Of a DNA stretch of 64,000 bases, positions 29,199 through 38,028 are shown piece after piece. The translations under genes and the position numbers were made by a program. Source of the stretch: Alphaproteobacteria bacterium. GTDB taxonomy: Bacteria > Pseudomonadota > Alphaproteobacteria > Rhodobacterales > Rhodobacteraceae. Each line of letters begins with the position of its first letter. Positions within the stretch are counted from its first letter, which is position 1. The notes beneath the pieces were generated by a model that had not been told where the DNA came from, searched no databases, and saw only the letters and a program-made list of their open reading frames with translations. The stretch spans positions 1 to 64,000 of the forward strand of contig JAUIBL010000010.1 in the NCBI GenBank assembly GCA_030428355.1, in the 5' to 3' direction.

Positions 29199-29747
29199 TC
29201 ATGTGTTGTCCACCACCAGTCGCAGGCAGGACCGACGGGCCGGGGTTTGGCGGGCCTGCGCCGTGGCGATAGAAAACGGTCCGTGATGGGGGCCTGACTC
29301 TGTCACACGAGCAAGCCCGCCCAGCATCTGTGTGACGACCCCGGTTGTATCCACAAGGGGATACAGCACCATCCGGGCTGACGGTGCGCCAGCAACCGCA
29401 TTCAGCGCCAGGTCCATCGCGCGACCGGTGCGGCAGGTGGCGATGGCGGCGTTGAACGCCGAGCGATCCTTTGACCGGATCATCAGGCTGAGGGGCAGAC
29501 CGGGGCAGGGCTGGCCCACCAGATCCGCCACAGCACTGCCGGCCACGCGGAAACGGGCATGAGAGGTGCCGTGGCATTCCGCCAGAAACGCGTGGTCCAG
29601 AGCATCCTGAAAGCGCGACGGGTCGACATCGGTCCAGAGCGGCAGTTGCCCCCGCGCGGCCAGACCCGTCCAATACGTGTCCAGGAGGTCCAGTGCGCGG
29701 GTCCCGTGTCGGGTCAACGCCTTATGTGTCATTGACGTGATGATCAT
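29199..29747 (-). CDS. PAS_5-type PAS-domain protein
   Basis: 182 aa from ATG 29747 (29777 is also possible). The single PAS-like domain has the alphaproteobacterial PAS_5 pattern: LLDTYWTGLAARGQLPLWTDVDPSRFQDAL, FRVAGSAVADLVGQPCPGLPLSLM, and a late LVLYPL-like strand. No output domain is present, so it likely acts by protein contact. A perfect CtrA box lies 70-84 nt upstream of this start, suggesting cell-cycle or motility-linked control. Confidence 0.75.
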   Translation of the reverse strand: MIITSMTHKALTRHGTRALDLLDTYWTGLAARGQLPLWTDVDPSRFQDALDHAFLAECHGTSHARFRVAGSAVADLVGQPCPGLPLSLMIRSKDRSAFNAAIATCRTGRAMDLALNAVAGAPSARMVLYPLVDTTGVVTQMLGGLARVTESGPHHGPFSIATAQARQTPARRSCLRLVVDNT

Positions 29748-29816
29748 GGCAGGTGGTCCTGTAGCATGTGTCGACATTACGCCTACCACAATGTCGCCGC
29801 AATTTGGTCTCGGATC

Positions 29817-29831
29817 TTAACAAATGGTTAA
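29817..29831 (-). promoter_or_regulatory. CtrA binding box
   Basis: TTAACAAATGGTTAA is an exact TTAA-N7-TTAA motif. On the minus strand it reads TTAACCATTTGTTAA, including the preferred half-site TTAACCAT. It lies between the divergent PAS gene (minus) and yicC (plus). Motif seen; binding inferred from CtrA knowledge in alphaproteobacteria. Confidence 0.65.
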
Positions 29832-29915
29832 CGTCCCGGGACCCGCCATTGGCTTGCATCGCATCGGCGCACAGCGTAACCCAACGCCTGACATCGGGGG
29901 AGCGAGGACACGGAT

Positions 29916-30806
29916 ATGCGCCAATCCATGACGGGTTTTGCGTCGGGGCAGGGAGAGGCCATGGGCCTGACCTGGTCCTGGGATCTGCGCAGCGTCAACG
30001 CGCGCGGGCTCGACATCCGGGTGCGGGTGCCGGACTGGATCGACGGGCTGGAACAGGTACTGCGGGCGCTGATCTCCAAACGTGTCGCGCGGGGCAGCGT
30101 CACGGTCTCGCTCAGGCTGCAATCGACCGGGGCCGATGTGGTGCAGGAACTGAACGAGGCTCAGCTTGACCGCGTTCTGACCGCCATGCTGCGCATCGAA
30201 GCCGAAGCGATGGCGCGCGGCCTGTCGCTGACCGCCTCGTCGGCGGCCGATCTGATCACCGTGCGCGGTGTCATGGATGCACCGCAGCAACAATCCGACC
30301 CTGCCGAGGTCCGCACCGCACTGGTCTCGGATTTCGCACCGGTGCTCGACAGCTTCATCGCCTCCCGGCAAAGCGAAGGGGCCGCGCTGGTCGACGTGCT
30401 GAGGGGGCAGGTTGACCAGATCGCAGAGCTTGTCGCGCAGGCGGACAGGGTCGCCGAGGCCCGCAAGGACGAACAGGCCGCGCGGCTGCACAGTGCGATG
30501 GCCCGCATTCTGGATGCACAGGAAAGCGTGGACGAACAGCGTGTGGCACAGGAACTGGCGCTGATCGCTGTCAAGGCGGACGTGACCGAAGAAATCGACC
30601 GCCTGCGCACCCATGTCGACGCCGCGCGCGAGCTTCTCGCCGCCGACGGCGCCGTTGGGCGCAAGCTGGATTTCCTCATGCAGGAATTCAACCGCGAGGC
30701 CAACACGCTCTGTTCCAAGGCACAATCCGCGCCCTTGACGGCGGTGGGTCTCGAACTCAAGACCGTGATCGAACAGATGCGCGAACAGGTCCAGAATGTG
30801 GAGTAA
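29916..30806 (+). CDS. YicC family protein (endoribonuclease YicC-like)
   Basis: 296 aa. It begins RQSMTGFASGQGE, the YicC N-terminal signature, contains SVNARGLDIRVRVPDW, and ends with the DUF1732 block VDVTEEIDRLRTHVDAA...KLDFLMQEFNREANTLCSKAQ. Family members in gammaproteobacteria act on RNA. It is 3 nt upstream of gmk, a conserved pairing. Confidence 0.92.
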   Translation: MRQSMTGFASGQGEAMGLTWSWDLRSVNARGLDIRVRVPDWIDGLEQVLRALISKRVARGSVTVSLRLQSTGADVVQELNEAQLDRVLTAMLRIEAEAMARGLSLTASSAADLITVRGVMDAPQQQSDPAEVRTALVSDFAPVLDSFIASRQSEGAALVDVLRGQVDQIAELVAQADRVAEARKDEQAARLHSAMARILDAQESVDEQRVAQELALIAVKADVTEEIDRLRTHVDAARELLAADGAVGRKLDFLMQEFNREANTLCSKAQSAPLTAVGLELKTVIEQMREQVQNVE

Positions 30807-30809
30807 GAC

Positions 30810-31451
30810 ATGATCAACCGACGTGGATTGCTGGTGATCCTGTCCTCACCTTCGGGTGCGGGAAAATCGACCCTGTCGCGGCGGTTGCTCGAATGGGATG
30901 ACAGCCTGCGGTTCTCGGTCTCGGCCACCACCCGCGCCCCGCGTCCGGGCGAAGTGAATGGCGAGCATTATCATTTCCAAAGCGAAGCCGATTTCAAGCG
31001 TGACGTGGCCAATGGCGACATGCTCGAACATGCGCATGTCTTCGGCAATTTCTACGGCAGCCCGCGCAAGCCCGTGCAGACGGCCATCGACGCGGGGCGG
31101 GATGTGCTGTTCGACATCGACTGGCAGGGCGCGCAGCAGATCGTCAATTCCGCGCTTGGTCCGCACACCCTGTCGATCTTCATCCTGCCGCCCTCGATTG
31201 CCGAACTGCGCCGTCGGCTTGAAAGCCGGGGTCAGGACAGCGCCGAGACCATCGGCAAGCGGATGCTCAAAAGCTGGGACGAGATCAGCCATTGGGGCAG
31301 CTATGATTACGTGCTGATCAACGACGATCTGGACCAGACCTTCGAGCGCCTGAAAACCATCGTCACCGCCACCCGCCTGCGCCGTCTGCAACAGCCGGGT
31401 CTGGTGGACCACGTCCGCAAGTTGCAACAGGAATTCGAGGAACTGGCATGA
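30810..31451 (+). CDS. gmk: Guanylate kinase
   Basis: 213 aa. P-loop [19 protein letters not shown]-binding [17 protein letters not shown], and [11 protein letters not shown] are diagnostic. It phosphorylates GMP to GDP. It overlaps the next gene by 4 nt (ATGA) and follows yicC by 3 nt, so the three genes form one operon. Confidence 0.96.
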   Translation: MINRRGLLVILSSPSGAGKSTLSRRLLEWDDSLRFSVSATTRAPRPGEVNGEHYHFQSEADFKRDVANGDMLEHAHVFGNFYGSPRKPVQTAIDAGRDVLFDIDWQGAQQIVNSALGPHTLSIFILPPSIAELRRRLESRGQDSAETIGKRMLKSWDEISHWGSYDYVLINDDLDQTFERLKTIVTATRLRRLQQPGLVDHVRKLQQEFEELA

Positions 31452-31969
31452 CGCTTTACGCTTTGGAGGGCATCGCTCCGCAGATCGCCGACGACACATG
31501 GATCGCCCCGGATGCCAATCTGATCGGGCGGATCGTGGTGGAAGAGGCGGCCAGTGTCTGGTTCTGTGCAACGCTGCGCGGCGACAATGAACAGATCACC
31601 GTGGGCGCGGGCAGCAACATTCAGGAAAACTGCGTGCTGCACACCGATATGGGCTATCCGCTGACCATCGGGCAGGGCTGCACCATCGGCCACAAGGTCA
31701 TGCTGCACGGATGCACCATCGGCGACAACTCCCTGATCGGCATGGGGGCAACCATCCTGAACGGCGCGAAGATCGGCAAGAACTGCCTGATCGGGGCAGG
31801 AGCGTTGATCACCGAAGGCAAAGAGATCCCCGACGGCTCTCTGGTGATGGGCGTGCCCGGCAAGGTGGTGCGCGAATTGGATGAAGCTGCGATTGACGGG
31901 TTAAGAAAAAGCGCGCTTGGCTATCAGGCCAACATGCGCCGCTTCCGCTCCGGGATGACGGCTGTCTAA
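31448..31969 (+). CDS. Gamma-class carbonic anhydrase family protein (left-handed beta-helix)
   Basis: 173 aa of hexapeptide repeats. Zinc-ligand His residues are recognisable in CVLHTDMG and [13 protein letters not shown]; the family pattern [18 protein letters not shown] is present. Members are trimeric; many have unproved carbonic anhydrase activity. Translationally coupled to gmk. Confidence 0.9.
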   Translation: MTLYALEGIAPQIADDTWIAPDANLIGRIVVEEAASVWFCATLRGDNEQITVGAGSNIQENCVLHTDMGYPLTIGQGCTIGHKVMLHGCTIGDNSLIGMGATILNGAKIGKNCLIGAGALITEGKEIPDGSLVMGVPGKVVRELDEAAIDGLRKSALGYQANMRRFRSGMTAV

Positions 31970-32058
31970 CCGTCGAAACCTGCACAAGCGGTTGAAACTT
32001 TTACTTGAAGCCACGCGTGACTGCATCAGCTTCGCGATGTGACCAAGGGGGATGCGTG

Positions 32059-33360
32059 ATGAAAGCGATCTGGATCAGCCTGTGTCTGCTGGTGTCCGCC
32101 GCGATGGCGTCCGCCCACGAGGTGCGCCCCGCGATCGGCGATCTCGAAGCGCGCGGCGGGCAGGTTGAGATCACCCTCACCCTGAACGGCGAGGCTGTGG
32201 TCGCCGATGTCAGTCTTGACGGGATCGACAACACCGACGCTTTGGAGGCGACCGAAGAGGTGGACCGCCTGCGCGCTCTGGAACCCGACGCATTGAGAGC
32301 CGAGCTGGAACCCCGCATGGCGGAGTTCATTCAAAGCCTCAACGTGACCGCATCGGGCACGCCGCTGACCCTGACCACCACCCGCATTGAGGTCGGCGAA
32401 GTCGGCAACACCGAGGTCCCCCGCGATACCGTCCTGACGCTGAGCGGGCCCGTGCCCGATGGGGCCGACAGTCTCAGCCTGACATGGCCCGCCGCCTATG
32501 GCGCGCTTGTGCTGCGTCAGCAGGGGGTCGACGAACCATATACCGGCTATCTCGAAGGGGGGCAGAGCACGGGTGACATCCAGATCGGTGGTGGCGATGC
32601 CTCCACAGGCTGGAGGACCTTTGCCACCTATATCCCGGTCGGATTCGATCACATCCTGCCCAAGGGTCTGGACCACATCCTGTTTGTCCTGGGCCTGTTC
32701 TTCCTGTCCACCCGGCTGACGCCGCTCTTGTGGCAGGTCACGGCCTTCACACTGGCGCACACGATCACGCTGGCGATGGCGGTGCTTGGCCTCGTGTCGG
32801 TGCCGGCCAGCATCGTGGAGCCGCTGATCGCGGCCTCCATCGTTTATGTGGCCGTGGAGAACATCCTGTCCGACAGGCTCAGCCGCTGGCGACCCGCCAT
32901 CATTTTCGGTTTCGGCCTGTTGCACGGATTGGGCTTTGCCAGCGTTCTGGGTGAATTCGGCTTACCGGACGGGCAGGTGATCCCGGCGCTGATCGGCTTC
33001 AACATCGGCGTCGAACTGGGCCAGCTTACCGTCATCGCAATCGCCTTCATCCTTGTGTGGCTGGCGATCCGCGTGGACCGGGGCGAGGCCGATGTCGCCC
33101 CGGCGCAGGGGATCTACGGGACACTGGCAGTGGTGTTTTTCGGCCTGGGCTTTGCGATGAACACGCCCGGCTTCCAGAACGTGATGGGGGCTGAGGCCAT
33201 GGTCTTTTTCTGGCCTCTCGCCGCGGTGTCGGTGCTCTGCGCCGTGTCGGCCACGCGGGTCGATCAGTTGGACGCCTACCGCCGCCACGTCGCTGTCCCG
33301 GCGTCTGCGGCGATTGCTTCAGTCGGCGCCTATTGGTTCGTGGAGCGGGTGTTCCTGTAA
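32059..33360 (+). CDS. HupE/UreJ family membrane protein with exported N-terminal domain
   Basis: 433 aa. A signal peptide (LCLLVSAAMASA) and a periplasmic domain of about 165 residues starting HEVRPAIG precede a HupE/UreJ-type membrane domain: HILPKGLDHILFVLGLFFLS, FTLAHTITLA, FGFGLLHGLGFASVLGEFG, GFNIGVELGQL. The His-rich helices suggest nickel, cobalt or other metal handling. No hydrogenase or urease genes are near. ATG 32059 follows GGGGGA. Confidence 0.83.
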   Translation: MKAIWISLCLLVSAAMASAHEVRPAIGDLEARGGQVEITLTLNGEAVVADVSLDGIDNTDALEATEEVDRLRALEPDALRAELEPRMAEFIQSLNVTASGTPLTLTTTRIEVGEVGNTEVPRDTVLTLSGPVPDGADSLSLTWPAAYGALVLRQQGVDEPYTGYLEGGQSTGDIQIGGGDASTGWRTFATYIPVGFDHILPKGLDHILFVLGLFFLSTRLTPLLWQVTAFTLAHTITLAMAVLGLVSVPASIVEPLIAASIVYVAVENILSDRLSRWRPAIIFGFGLLHGLGFASVLGEFGLPDGQVIPALIGFNIGVELGQLTVIAIAFILVWLAIRVDRGEADVAPAQGIYGTLAVVFFGLGFAMNTPGFQNVMGAEAMVFFWPLAAVSVLCAVSATRVDQLDAYRRHVAVPASAAIASVGAYWFVERVFL

Positions 33361-33388
33361 CCCCGCCGCATCGCGTCGAACCCGGGGG

Positions 33389-33417
33389 TTGCACCTTCCC
33401 CGAACCCCCGCTATATG
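33389..33417 (+). promoter_or_regulatory. Sigma-70 type promoter of rpsB-tsf
   Basis: TTGCAC (33389-33394), 17-nt spacer, TATATG (33412-33417). About 115 nt of leader follow to the rpsB ATG, including hairpin TTGGGG...CCCCAA (33451-33469). The leader could host S2 feedback control, which is known for other bacteria, but no specific fold is recognisable. Confidence 0.6.
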
Positions 33418-33535
33418 CGCGCCACTGACATCACAGGCGGGGTCGGGCCGTTGGGGGAGACATCCCCAATCGTCCACCGGTTGGCCATCTGGCTGATACC
33501 CCCGCTGAGGATTGAAACCGGAAAGGAAAACGACA

Positions 33536-34315
33536 ATGGCTCTTCCAGAGTTCACATTGCGCCAATTGCTTGAAGCAGGCGTGCACTTCGGCCACCAGAC
33601 GCAGCGTTGGAACCCCCGCATGGGCGAGTTCATCTACGGCGCGCGCAATGGCATCCACATCATGGACCTCACCCAGACCGTGCCGATGCTCGACGCGGCG
33701 CTCAAGGTGATCCGCGACACCGTTGCCAAGAACGGCCGCATCCTGTTCGTCGGCACCAAGCGCCAGGCGCAGCAGCCGATCGCCGAAGCCGCGGAAAAAT
33801 GCGCACAGTACTACATGAACCATCGCTGGCTGGGCGGCACGCTCACCAACTGGCAGACCGTGTCCAAGTCGATCCAGCGTCTCAAGCAGATCGACGAGCT
33901 GATGGCCGCCGGTGCCGAAGGCCTGACCAAGAAAGAGCGTCTGGGCATGGAACGCGAGCAGGGCAAACTGCAGGCGTCGCTCGGCGGTATCCGCGAAATG
34001 GGCGGCGTGCCGGACCTGCTCTTCGTCATTGACGTCAAGAAAGAAGCGCTGGCCGTCGCCGAAGCCAACAAACTGGGCATCCCGGTCGTGGCCGTTGTCG
34101 ACACCAACTGCTCGCCGGCCGGTGTGGACTACATCATCCCGGGCAACGACGACGCAGCCCGCGCGATCAGCCTCTACTGTGACCTCGTCTCCCGCGCGGC
34201 GCTTGACGGCATGACCGCCCAGATGGGTGCAGCCGGTGTCGATCTTGGCGCGCTCGAAGACACGCCGGTCGAAGAGGTGCTGGCCGAAGTCGCAGCAGAA
34301 GACGCGACCGCCTGA
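33536..34315 (+). CDS. rpsB: 30S ribosomal protein S2
   Basis: 259 aa. [28 protein letters not shown]-like [33 protein letters not shown] and [12 protein letters not shown] are unmistakable S2 blocks. Start 33536 follows AAAGGA. Co-transcribed with tsf 94 nt downstream. Confidence 0.98.
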   Translation: MALPEFTLRQLLEAGVHFGHQTQRWNPRMGEFIYGARNGIHIMDLTQTVPMLDAALKVIRDTVAKNGRILFVGTKRQAQQPIAEAAEKCAQYYMNHRWLGGTLTNWQTVSKSIQRLKQIDELMAAGAEGLTKKERLGMEREQGKLQASLGGIREMGGVPDLLFVIDVKKEALAVAEANKLGIPVVAVVDTNCSPAGVDYIIPGNDDAARAISLYCDLVSRAALDGMTAQMGAAGVDLGALEDTPVEEVLAEVAAEDATA

Positions 34316-34409
34316 TTGCGCTTTACCGCGTCGTTACATCCGTATGACAGGGCAGGGCCGTTGAACAAGGCGGCCCACCGCGCCCGAATTTGAAATGAGG
34401 AGAGCCAAG

Positions 34410-35285
34410 ATGGCGATCACAGCAGCACTCGTGAAGGAACTGCGCGAACTGACCAGCGCAGGCATGATGGATGCCAAGAAGGCACTGGTCGAAACCAATG
34501 GCGACATGGAAGCCGCCGCTGACTGGCTGCGCACCAAGGGTCTGGCCAAGGCGGCCAAGAAATCCGACCGCACCGCGGCCGAAGGTCTGGTTGCAGTCAA
34601 GGTCGATGGCGGCAAAGGCGTTGCCGTCGAAGTGAACTCGGAAACCGACTTCGTCGGCAAGAACGCGGAATTCCAGGCGATGGTCGATGCCATCTCCGGT
34701 GCCGCGCTGACCGCAAGCGATGTCGAAGACCTCAAGGCCAAGGAAGTTGGCGGCAAGTCCGTTCAGGACATGATCACCGACAAGATCGCCACCATCGGCG
34801 AGAACATGTCGCTGCGTCGCATGTCCACGCTCGAGGGCGCGCAGGTCGTGTCCTATGTCCACAACGCGGCAGCGGATGGCATGGGCAAGATCGGCGTTCT
34901 GGTGGCACTCTCCGGTGACAACGAAGCCTTCGGCAAGCAGGTCGCGATGCACATCGCCGCCGTGAACCCGGCGTCGCTGTCCTCGGCGGATCTTGATCCG
35001 GCCGTGGTGGAAAAAGAGCGGACGATCCAGATCGAGATCGCACGCGAATCCGGCAAGCCTGAGGCCGTCATCGAAAAGATGATCGAAGGCCGTATGAAGA
35101 AGTTCCTCAGCGAAGTGACGCTGCTGGGTCAGGCCTTCGTCGTCAACCCGGACCTGACCGTTGAAGACGCGGCCAAGGAAGCCGGTGTCGAAATCACCGG
35201 GTTTGTCCGTCTCGAAGTTGGCGAAGGCATCGAGAAAAAGGTCGAAGACTTCGCTGCCGAGGTGGCAAAGGCCGCTCAGGGCTAA
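34410..35285 (+). CDS. tsf: Elongation factor Ts
   Basis: 291 aa. The N-terminal UBA-like [24 protein letters not shown] and the [10 protein letters not shown] core are diagnostic. It catalyses nucleotide exchange on EF-Tu. Start 34410 has GAGGAG upstream. A strong intrinsic terminator follows. Confidence 0.98.
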   Translation: MAITAALVKELRELTSAGMMDAKKALVETNGDMEAAADWLRTKGLAKAAKKSDRTAAEGLVAVKVDGGKGVAVEVNSETDFVGKNAEFQAMVDAISGAALTASDVEDLKAKEVGGKSVQDMITDKIATIGENMSLRRMSTLEGAQVVSYVHNAAADGMGKIGVLVALSGDNEAFGKQVAMHIAAVNPASLSSADLDPAVVEKERTIQIEIARESGKPEAVIEKMIEGRMKKFLSEVTLLGQAFVVNPDLTVEDAAKEAGVEITGFVRLEVGEGIEKKVEDFAAEVAKAAQG

Positions 35286-35599
35286 GTCTCTGATCCACGA
35301 CTGAAAAAGGAAGCGGCGCTGTTGAAATGAACAGCGCCGCTTTTTTTGGGGCTTTGGATCGCGCCATGTTGGGGATGACGCGATCCCTTGGCGTGGTGCG
35401 GGACATGAACCGGGACAGGCCTGTGCAGCGCCACGACAAGTATCCTCGAATGAGACCCGCAGAGCCCAGGTAATATCAGGGATGCGGGTCCCGCGTTCCT
35501 TGGCTGAAATTGCCACCACTCACGGAACATCACCACTTTGCCAAGTTACGCTGGGTCAAGGAAGTCAGGATTTCCGGACCTCACAGTTTTTTCACGGCC
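35286..35599. other. Intergenic region between tsf and luxR
   Basis: About 310 nt without a credible gene. It contains the tsf terminator and a second hairpin GGATCGCG...CGCGATCC (35356-35386) that may face luxR transcription from the other strand. Short open frames here are GC artefacts. Confidence 0.5.
35311..35347 (+). terminator. Rho-independent terminator of rpsB-tsf
   Basis: AAGCGGCGCTGTT / AACAGCGCCGCTT forms a perfect 13-bp stem with a 6-nt loop (GAAATG), followed by an uninterrupted T-run to 35347. Confidence 0.95.
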
Positions 35600-36361
35600 T
35601 CAGCGGTCGGTGATAAACATCTGATTTTGCAGCGCGGCTTTCAGAACAGCCTGGGCGGTTGTGTCGACGTTCAGGGCCTCGCGGGCAAGGCGCAGATGCT
35701 TCTCGACGGTGGCCGGTGTCAGGCCCATGATGGTCGCGATGTCCTGCGTCGTCTTTCCGCCGCCAACCCATTCCAGCGCTTCGCGCTGACGTTTCGTCAG
35801 AAGCTGATTTGGCGGTGTATAGGGCAGGGTGAGGATCTTGAGATGCACGATATTGTTCATCAACTGGATCAACTCGCCCGACTGCGCCCACAACGCGTCG
35901 ACATCTTCCTGAGACAGCCCGCTGCGGGCAATCAGCGCAATCGCCCCTTTGGCACGGTCGGACAGGCTTCGGAAACTGATCGAATATCCGGCCGTGATGC
36001 CATGCTGCGCGTTGAAGGTCAGGATCTTCTGTTCCTCCTGAGTGACCGCGCCGCTCTGCATCATCATCCGAAGCACCGACCAGCTTGCAGCACCGTCATT
36101 CTCGAGCGCCCAGCGGACCATCGGTGCAGACCGGTAAAGACCGTCATTGACGAAGGCATGCACATAGGCCGGATCGAGATTTGACAGAACGATGAAATCG
36201 TCCGGGTCACCCAGCGATGTCGCGGTGCGAAACCGCGTGAAGCCATAAAGCAAACGATCAAAGCCGAATTCGGCCATGCGTCGACAATGCAAGTCCCACA
36301 GCTCTTCGATGCTGTTGGAATGCGTCAAGTCCAGAAGGGCCGCGTTCTGTTCGGGTGTCAT
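35600..36361 (-). CDS. LuxR-family regulator with autoinducer-binding domain (LuxR solo)
   Basis: 253 aa. The N-terminal autoinducer-binding domain (ELWDLHCRRMAEFGFDRLLYGFT; HAFVNDGLYRSAPMVRWAL) is followed by a LuxR HTH (LTKRQREALEWVGGGKTTQDIATIMGLTPATVEKHLRLAREAL). No luxI-type synthase is in the window. By eye, the residues that contact the lactone in TraR/LuxR look changed: Tyr for the first Trp, and Ala-Pro where Asp-Pro is expected. It may sense a non-AHL ligand. AT-rich upstream DNA probably carries its promoter; no good ribosome site precedes ATG 36361. Confidence 0.82.
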   Translation of the reverse strand: MTPEQNAALLDLTHSNSIEELWDLHCRRMAEFGFDRLLYGFTRFRTATSLGDPDDFIVLSNLDPAYVHAFVNDGLYRSAPMVRWALENDGAASWSVLRMMMQSGAVTQEEQKILTFNAQHGITAGYSISFRSLSDRAKGAIALIARSGLSQEDVDALWAQSGELIQLMNNIVHLKILTLPYTPPNQLLTKRQREALEWVGGGKTTQDIATIMGLTPATVEKHLRLAREALNVDTTAQAVLKAALQNQMFITDR

Positions 36362-36903
36362 GCTGTATCGTTGGCTTGGGATTTCCTTGGATTAAGTGGC
36401 AGAACCGGTATTTGTCCAGAAACAGATGCACATTTTTATTACATAATACTGATTATACGAATAATGGAGAGGCTTAAATCCAAGGTTCCCTATCCTTATC
36501 AATGGGATGAAAATCATACTTAAAGTTCCAAGGCCGTAACTGTTCCGTCGTTGGTCTACCCACCGCGATGTCGCACTGCCTTTGCCAAACCGAATGATCC
36601 GACAGATTCGCCCGCTTTCCGAGTCGCCCGCACTGTTACACAGCATGCTGGCGTTTGCGAAAACCACAGGCCCAAAGTCCCGATGCGTGGTCACCTTCTC
36701 AAGGTTCCCGGCGTCATCCGGAGAATTTTTATCTATTGAATTCAATGTACTGAACGACCTTTCTGCTGAATTATATGATCCAAGGCCCAGTGTCATAAAA
36801 CCGTTACGTAACTGTCACAAAAGCATGGCCAAAGGCGACTAGACCCGGCGCCAACGGTCATCAGGGGGATGGCCGAGAGACATCCAACCAAGGAGCTGAC
36901 ATC
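36362..36903. other. AT-rich intergenic region between luxR and pstS
   Basis: About 540 nt, clearly AT-richer than the surroundings (especially 36420-36520 and 36720-36800). No convincing gene. It holds the luxR promoter region on the minus strand and, near its right end, the Pho box of pstS. Short frames at 36551-36842 have no ribosome site or homology. Confidence 0.6.
36790..36818 (+). promoter_or_regulatory. Pho box (PhoB operator) of the pst operon
   Basis: Three 7-mers in 11-bp register: GTGTCAT (36790-36796), CCGTTAC (36801-36807) and CTGTCAC (36812-36818), separated by AT-rich 4-mers AAAA and GTAA. The first and third match the PhoB consensus CTGTCAT/C closely. It is 86 nt upstream of the pstS ATG. 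Confidence 0.85.
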
Positions 36904-37941
36904 ATGTCTGTGAAACTCTCTGTATCCGCACTGGCCATCGCGGCCGTGTCCGCAACAGCCGCGGCAGCGCGCGACAACGTGCAGATCGCCGGGTCGTCGA
37001 CCGTTCTGCCCTACGCGTCGATCGTGGCCGAAGCGTTCGGTGACAACACCGACTTCCCGACACCGGTTGTGGAATCGGGCGGTTCGTCCTCGGGCCTCAA
37101 GCGCTTCTGCGAAGGTGTTGGCGAAAACACCATCGACATCGCAAACGCCTCGCGCGCGATCCGTGAAAGCGAAGTCGCCGTTTGCGCCGAAAACGGCGTG
37201 ACCGACATCATCGAAGTGCGCATCGGCTACGACGGCATCGTGTTCGCCTCGCAGCAGTCCGGCCCGGCCTTCACCGCGTTCGAGCCGTCGGACATCTTCA
37301 ACGCCATCGGCGCGAAGGTTCTGAAAGACGGTCAGATCGTCGACAACACCTACACCAACTGGTCCGAGTTCAACGCAGACCTGCCGAGCGCGGAAATCGC
37401 GATGTTCATTCCGGGCACGAAGCACGGCACCCGCGAAGTGTTCGAAGAAAAAGTTCTGCTGGTCGGCTGTGAAGCAACCGGCGCGATGAAAGCGATGATC
37501 GACGGCGGCATGTCGGAAGACGATGCAGAAGACGCCTGCCTCGACGTGCGTCAGGACGGCAAGTCGGTCGACATCGACGGCGACTACACGGAAACCCTCG
37601 CCCGCATCGACGCCAACACCAACGGCATCGGCGTGTTCGGCCTCGCCTTCTACGAGAACAACACCGACAAGCTGAAAGTGGCCACCATGTCCGGCGTCGA
37701 GCCGACAACCGCCACCATCGCATCCGGTGAATACCCCGTGTCCCGCCCGCTGTTCTTCTACGTGAAGAAAGCACATATCGGCGTGATCCCGGGCCTCAAG
37801 GAATTCGCCGAATTCTTCATCTCCGACGATCTGGCAGGTCCGTCCGGCCCGCTCGCTCAGTACGGTCTGGTTTCCGACCCCGAGCTGGCAAAGACACAGC
37901 AGATGGTTGCTGACGAAAAGGTCATGGGCGCAGACATGTAA
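36904..37941 (+). CDS. pstS: Phosphate ABC transporter substrate-binding protein
   Basis: 345 aa. Signal peptide MSVKLSVSALAIAAVSATAAAA, then IAGSSTVLPYA, ESGGSSSGLKRFC, DIANASRAI and PGTKHGTREVFEEKV, the phosphate-binding loops of PstS. Acts in the periplasm. AAGGAG precedes the ATG. First gene of the phosphate operon behind the Pho box. Confidence 0.95.
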   Translation: MSVKLSVSALAIAAVSATAAAARDNVQIAGSSTVLPYASIVAEAFGDNTDFPTPVVESGGSSSGLKRFCEGVGENTIDIANASRAIRESEVAVCAENGVTDIIEVRIGYDGIVFASQQSGPAFTAFEPSDIFNAIGAKVLKDGQIVDNTYTNWSEFNADLPSAEIAMFIPGTKHGTREVFEEKVLLVGCEATGAMKAMIDGGMSEDDAEDACLDVRQDGKSVDIDGDYTETLARIDANTNGIGVFGLAFYENNTDKLKVATMSGVEPTTATIASGEYPVSRPLFFYVKKAHIGVIPGLKEFAEFFISDDLAGPSGPLAQYGLVSDPELAKTQQMVADEKVMGADM

Positions 37942-37963
37942 GTGTCTGACCATCTGGTCACTC

Positions 37964-37995
37964 AGGAGGCGGCAGACATCGCCGCCTCCTTTTTC
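37964..37995 (+). terminator. Intercistronic terminator/attenuator after pstS
   Basis: AGGAGGCGGC / GCCGCCTCCT (37964-37990) forms a perfect 10-bp stem with a 7-nt loop and TTTTT after it. Since pstC follows 40 nt later on the same strand, it probably lets most transcripts end after pstS, giving excess binding protein. Confidence 0.85.
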
Positions 37996-38028
37996 TTCTG
38001 AACGACATTCCACGTTACTGGGGGCACC

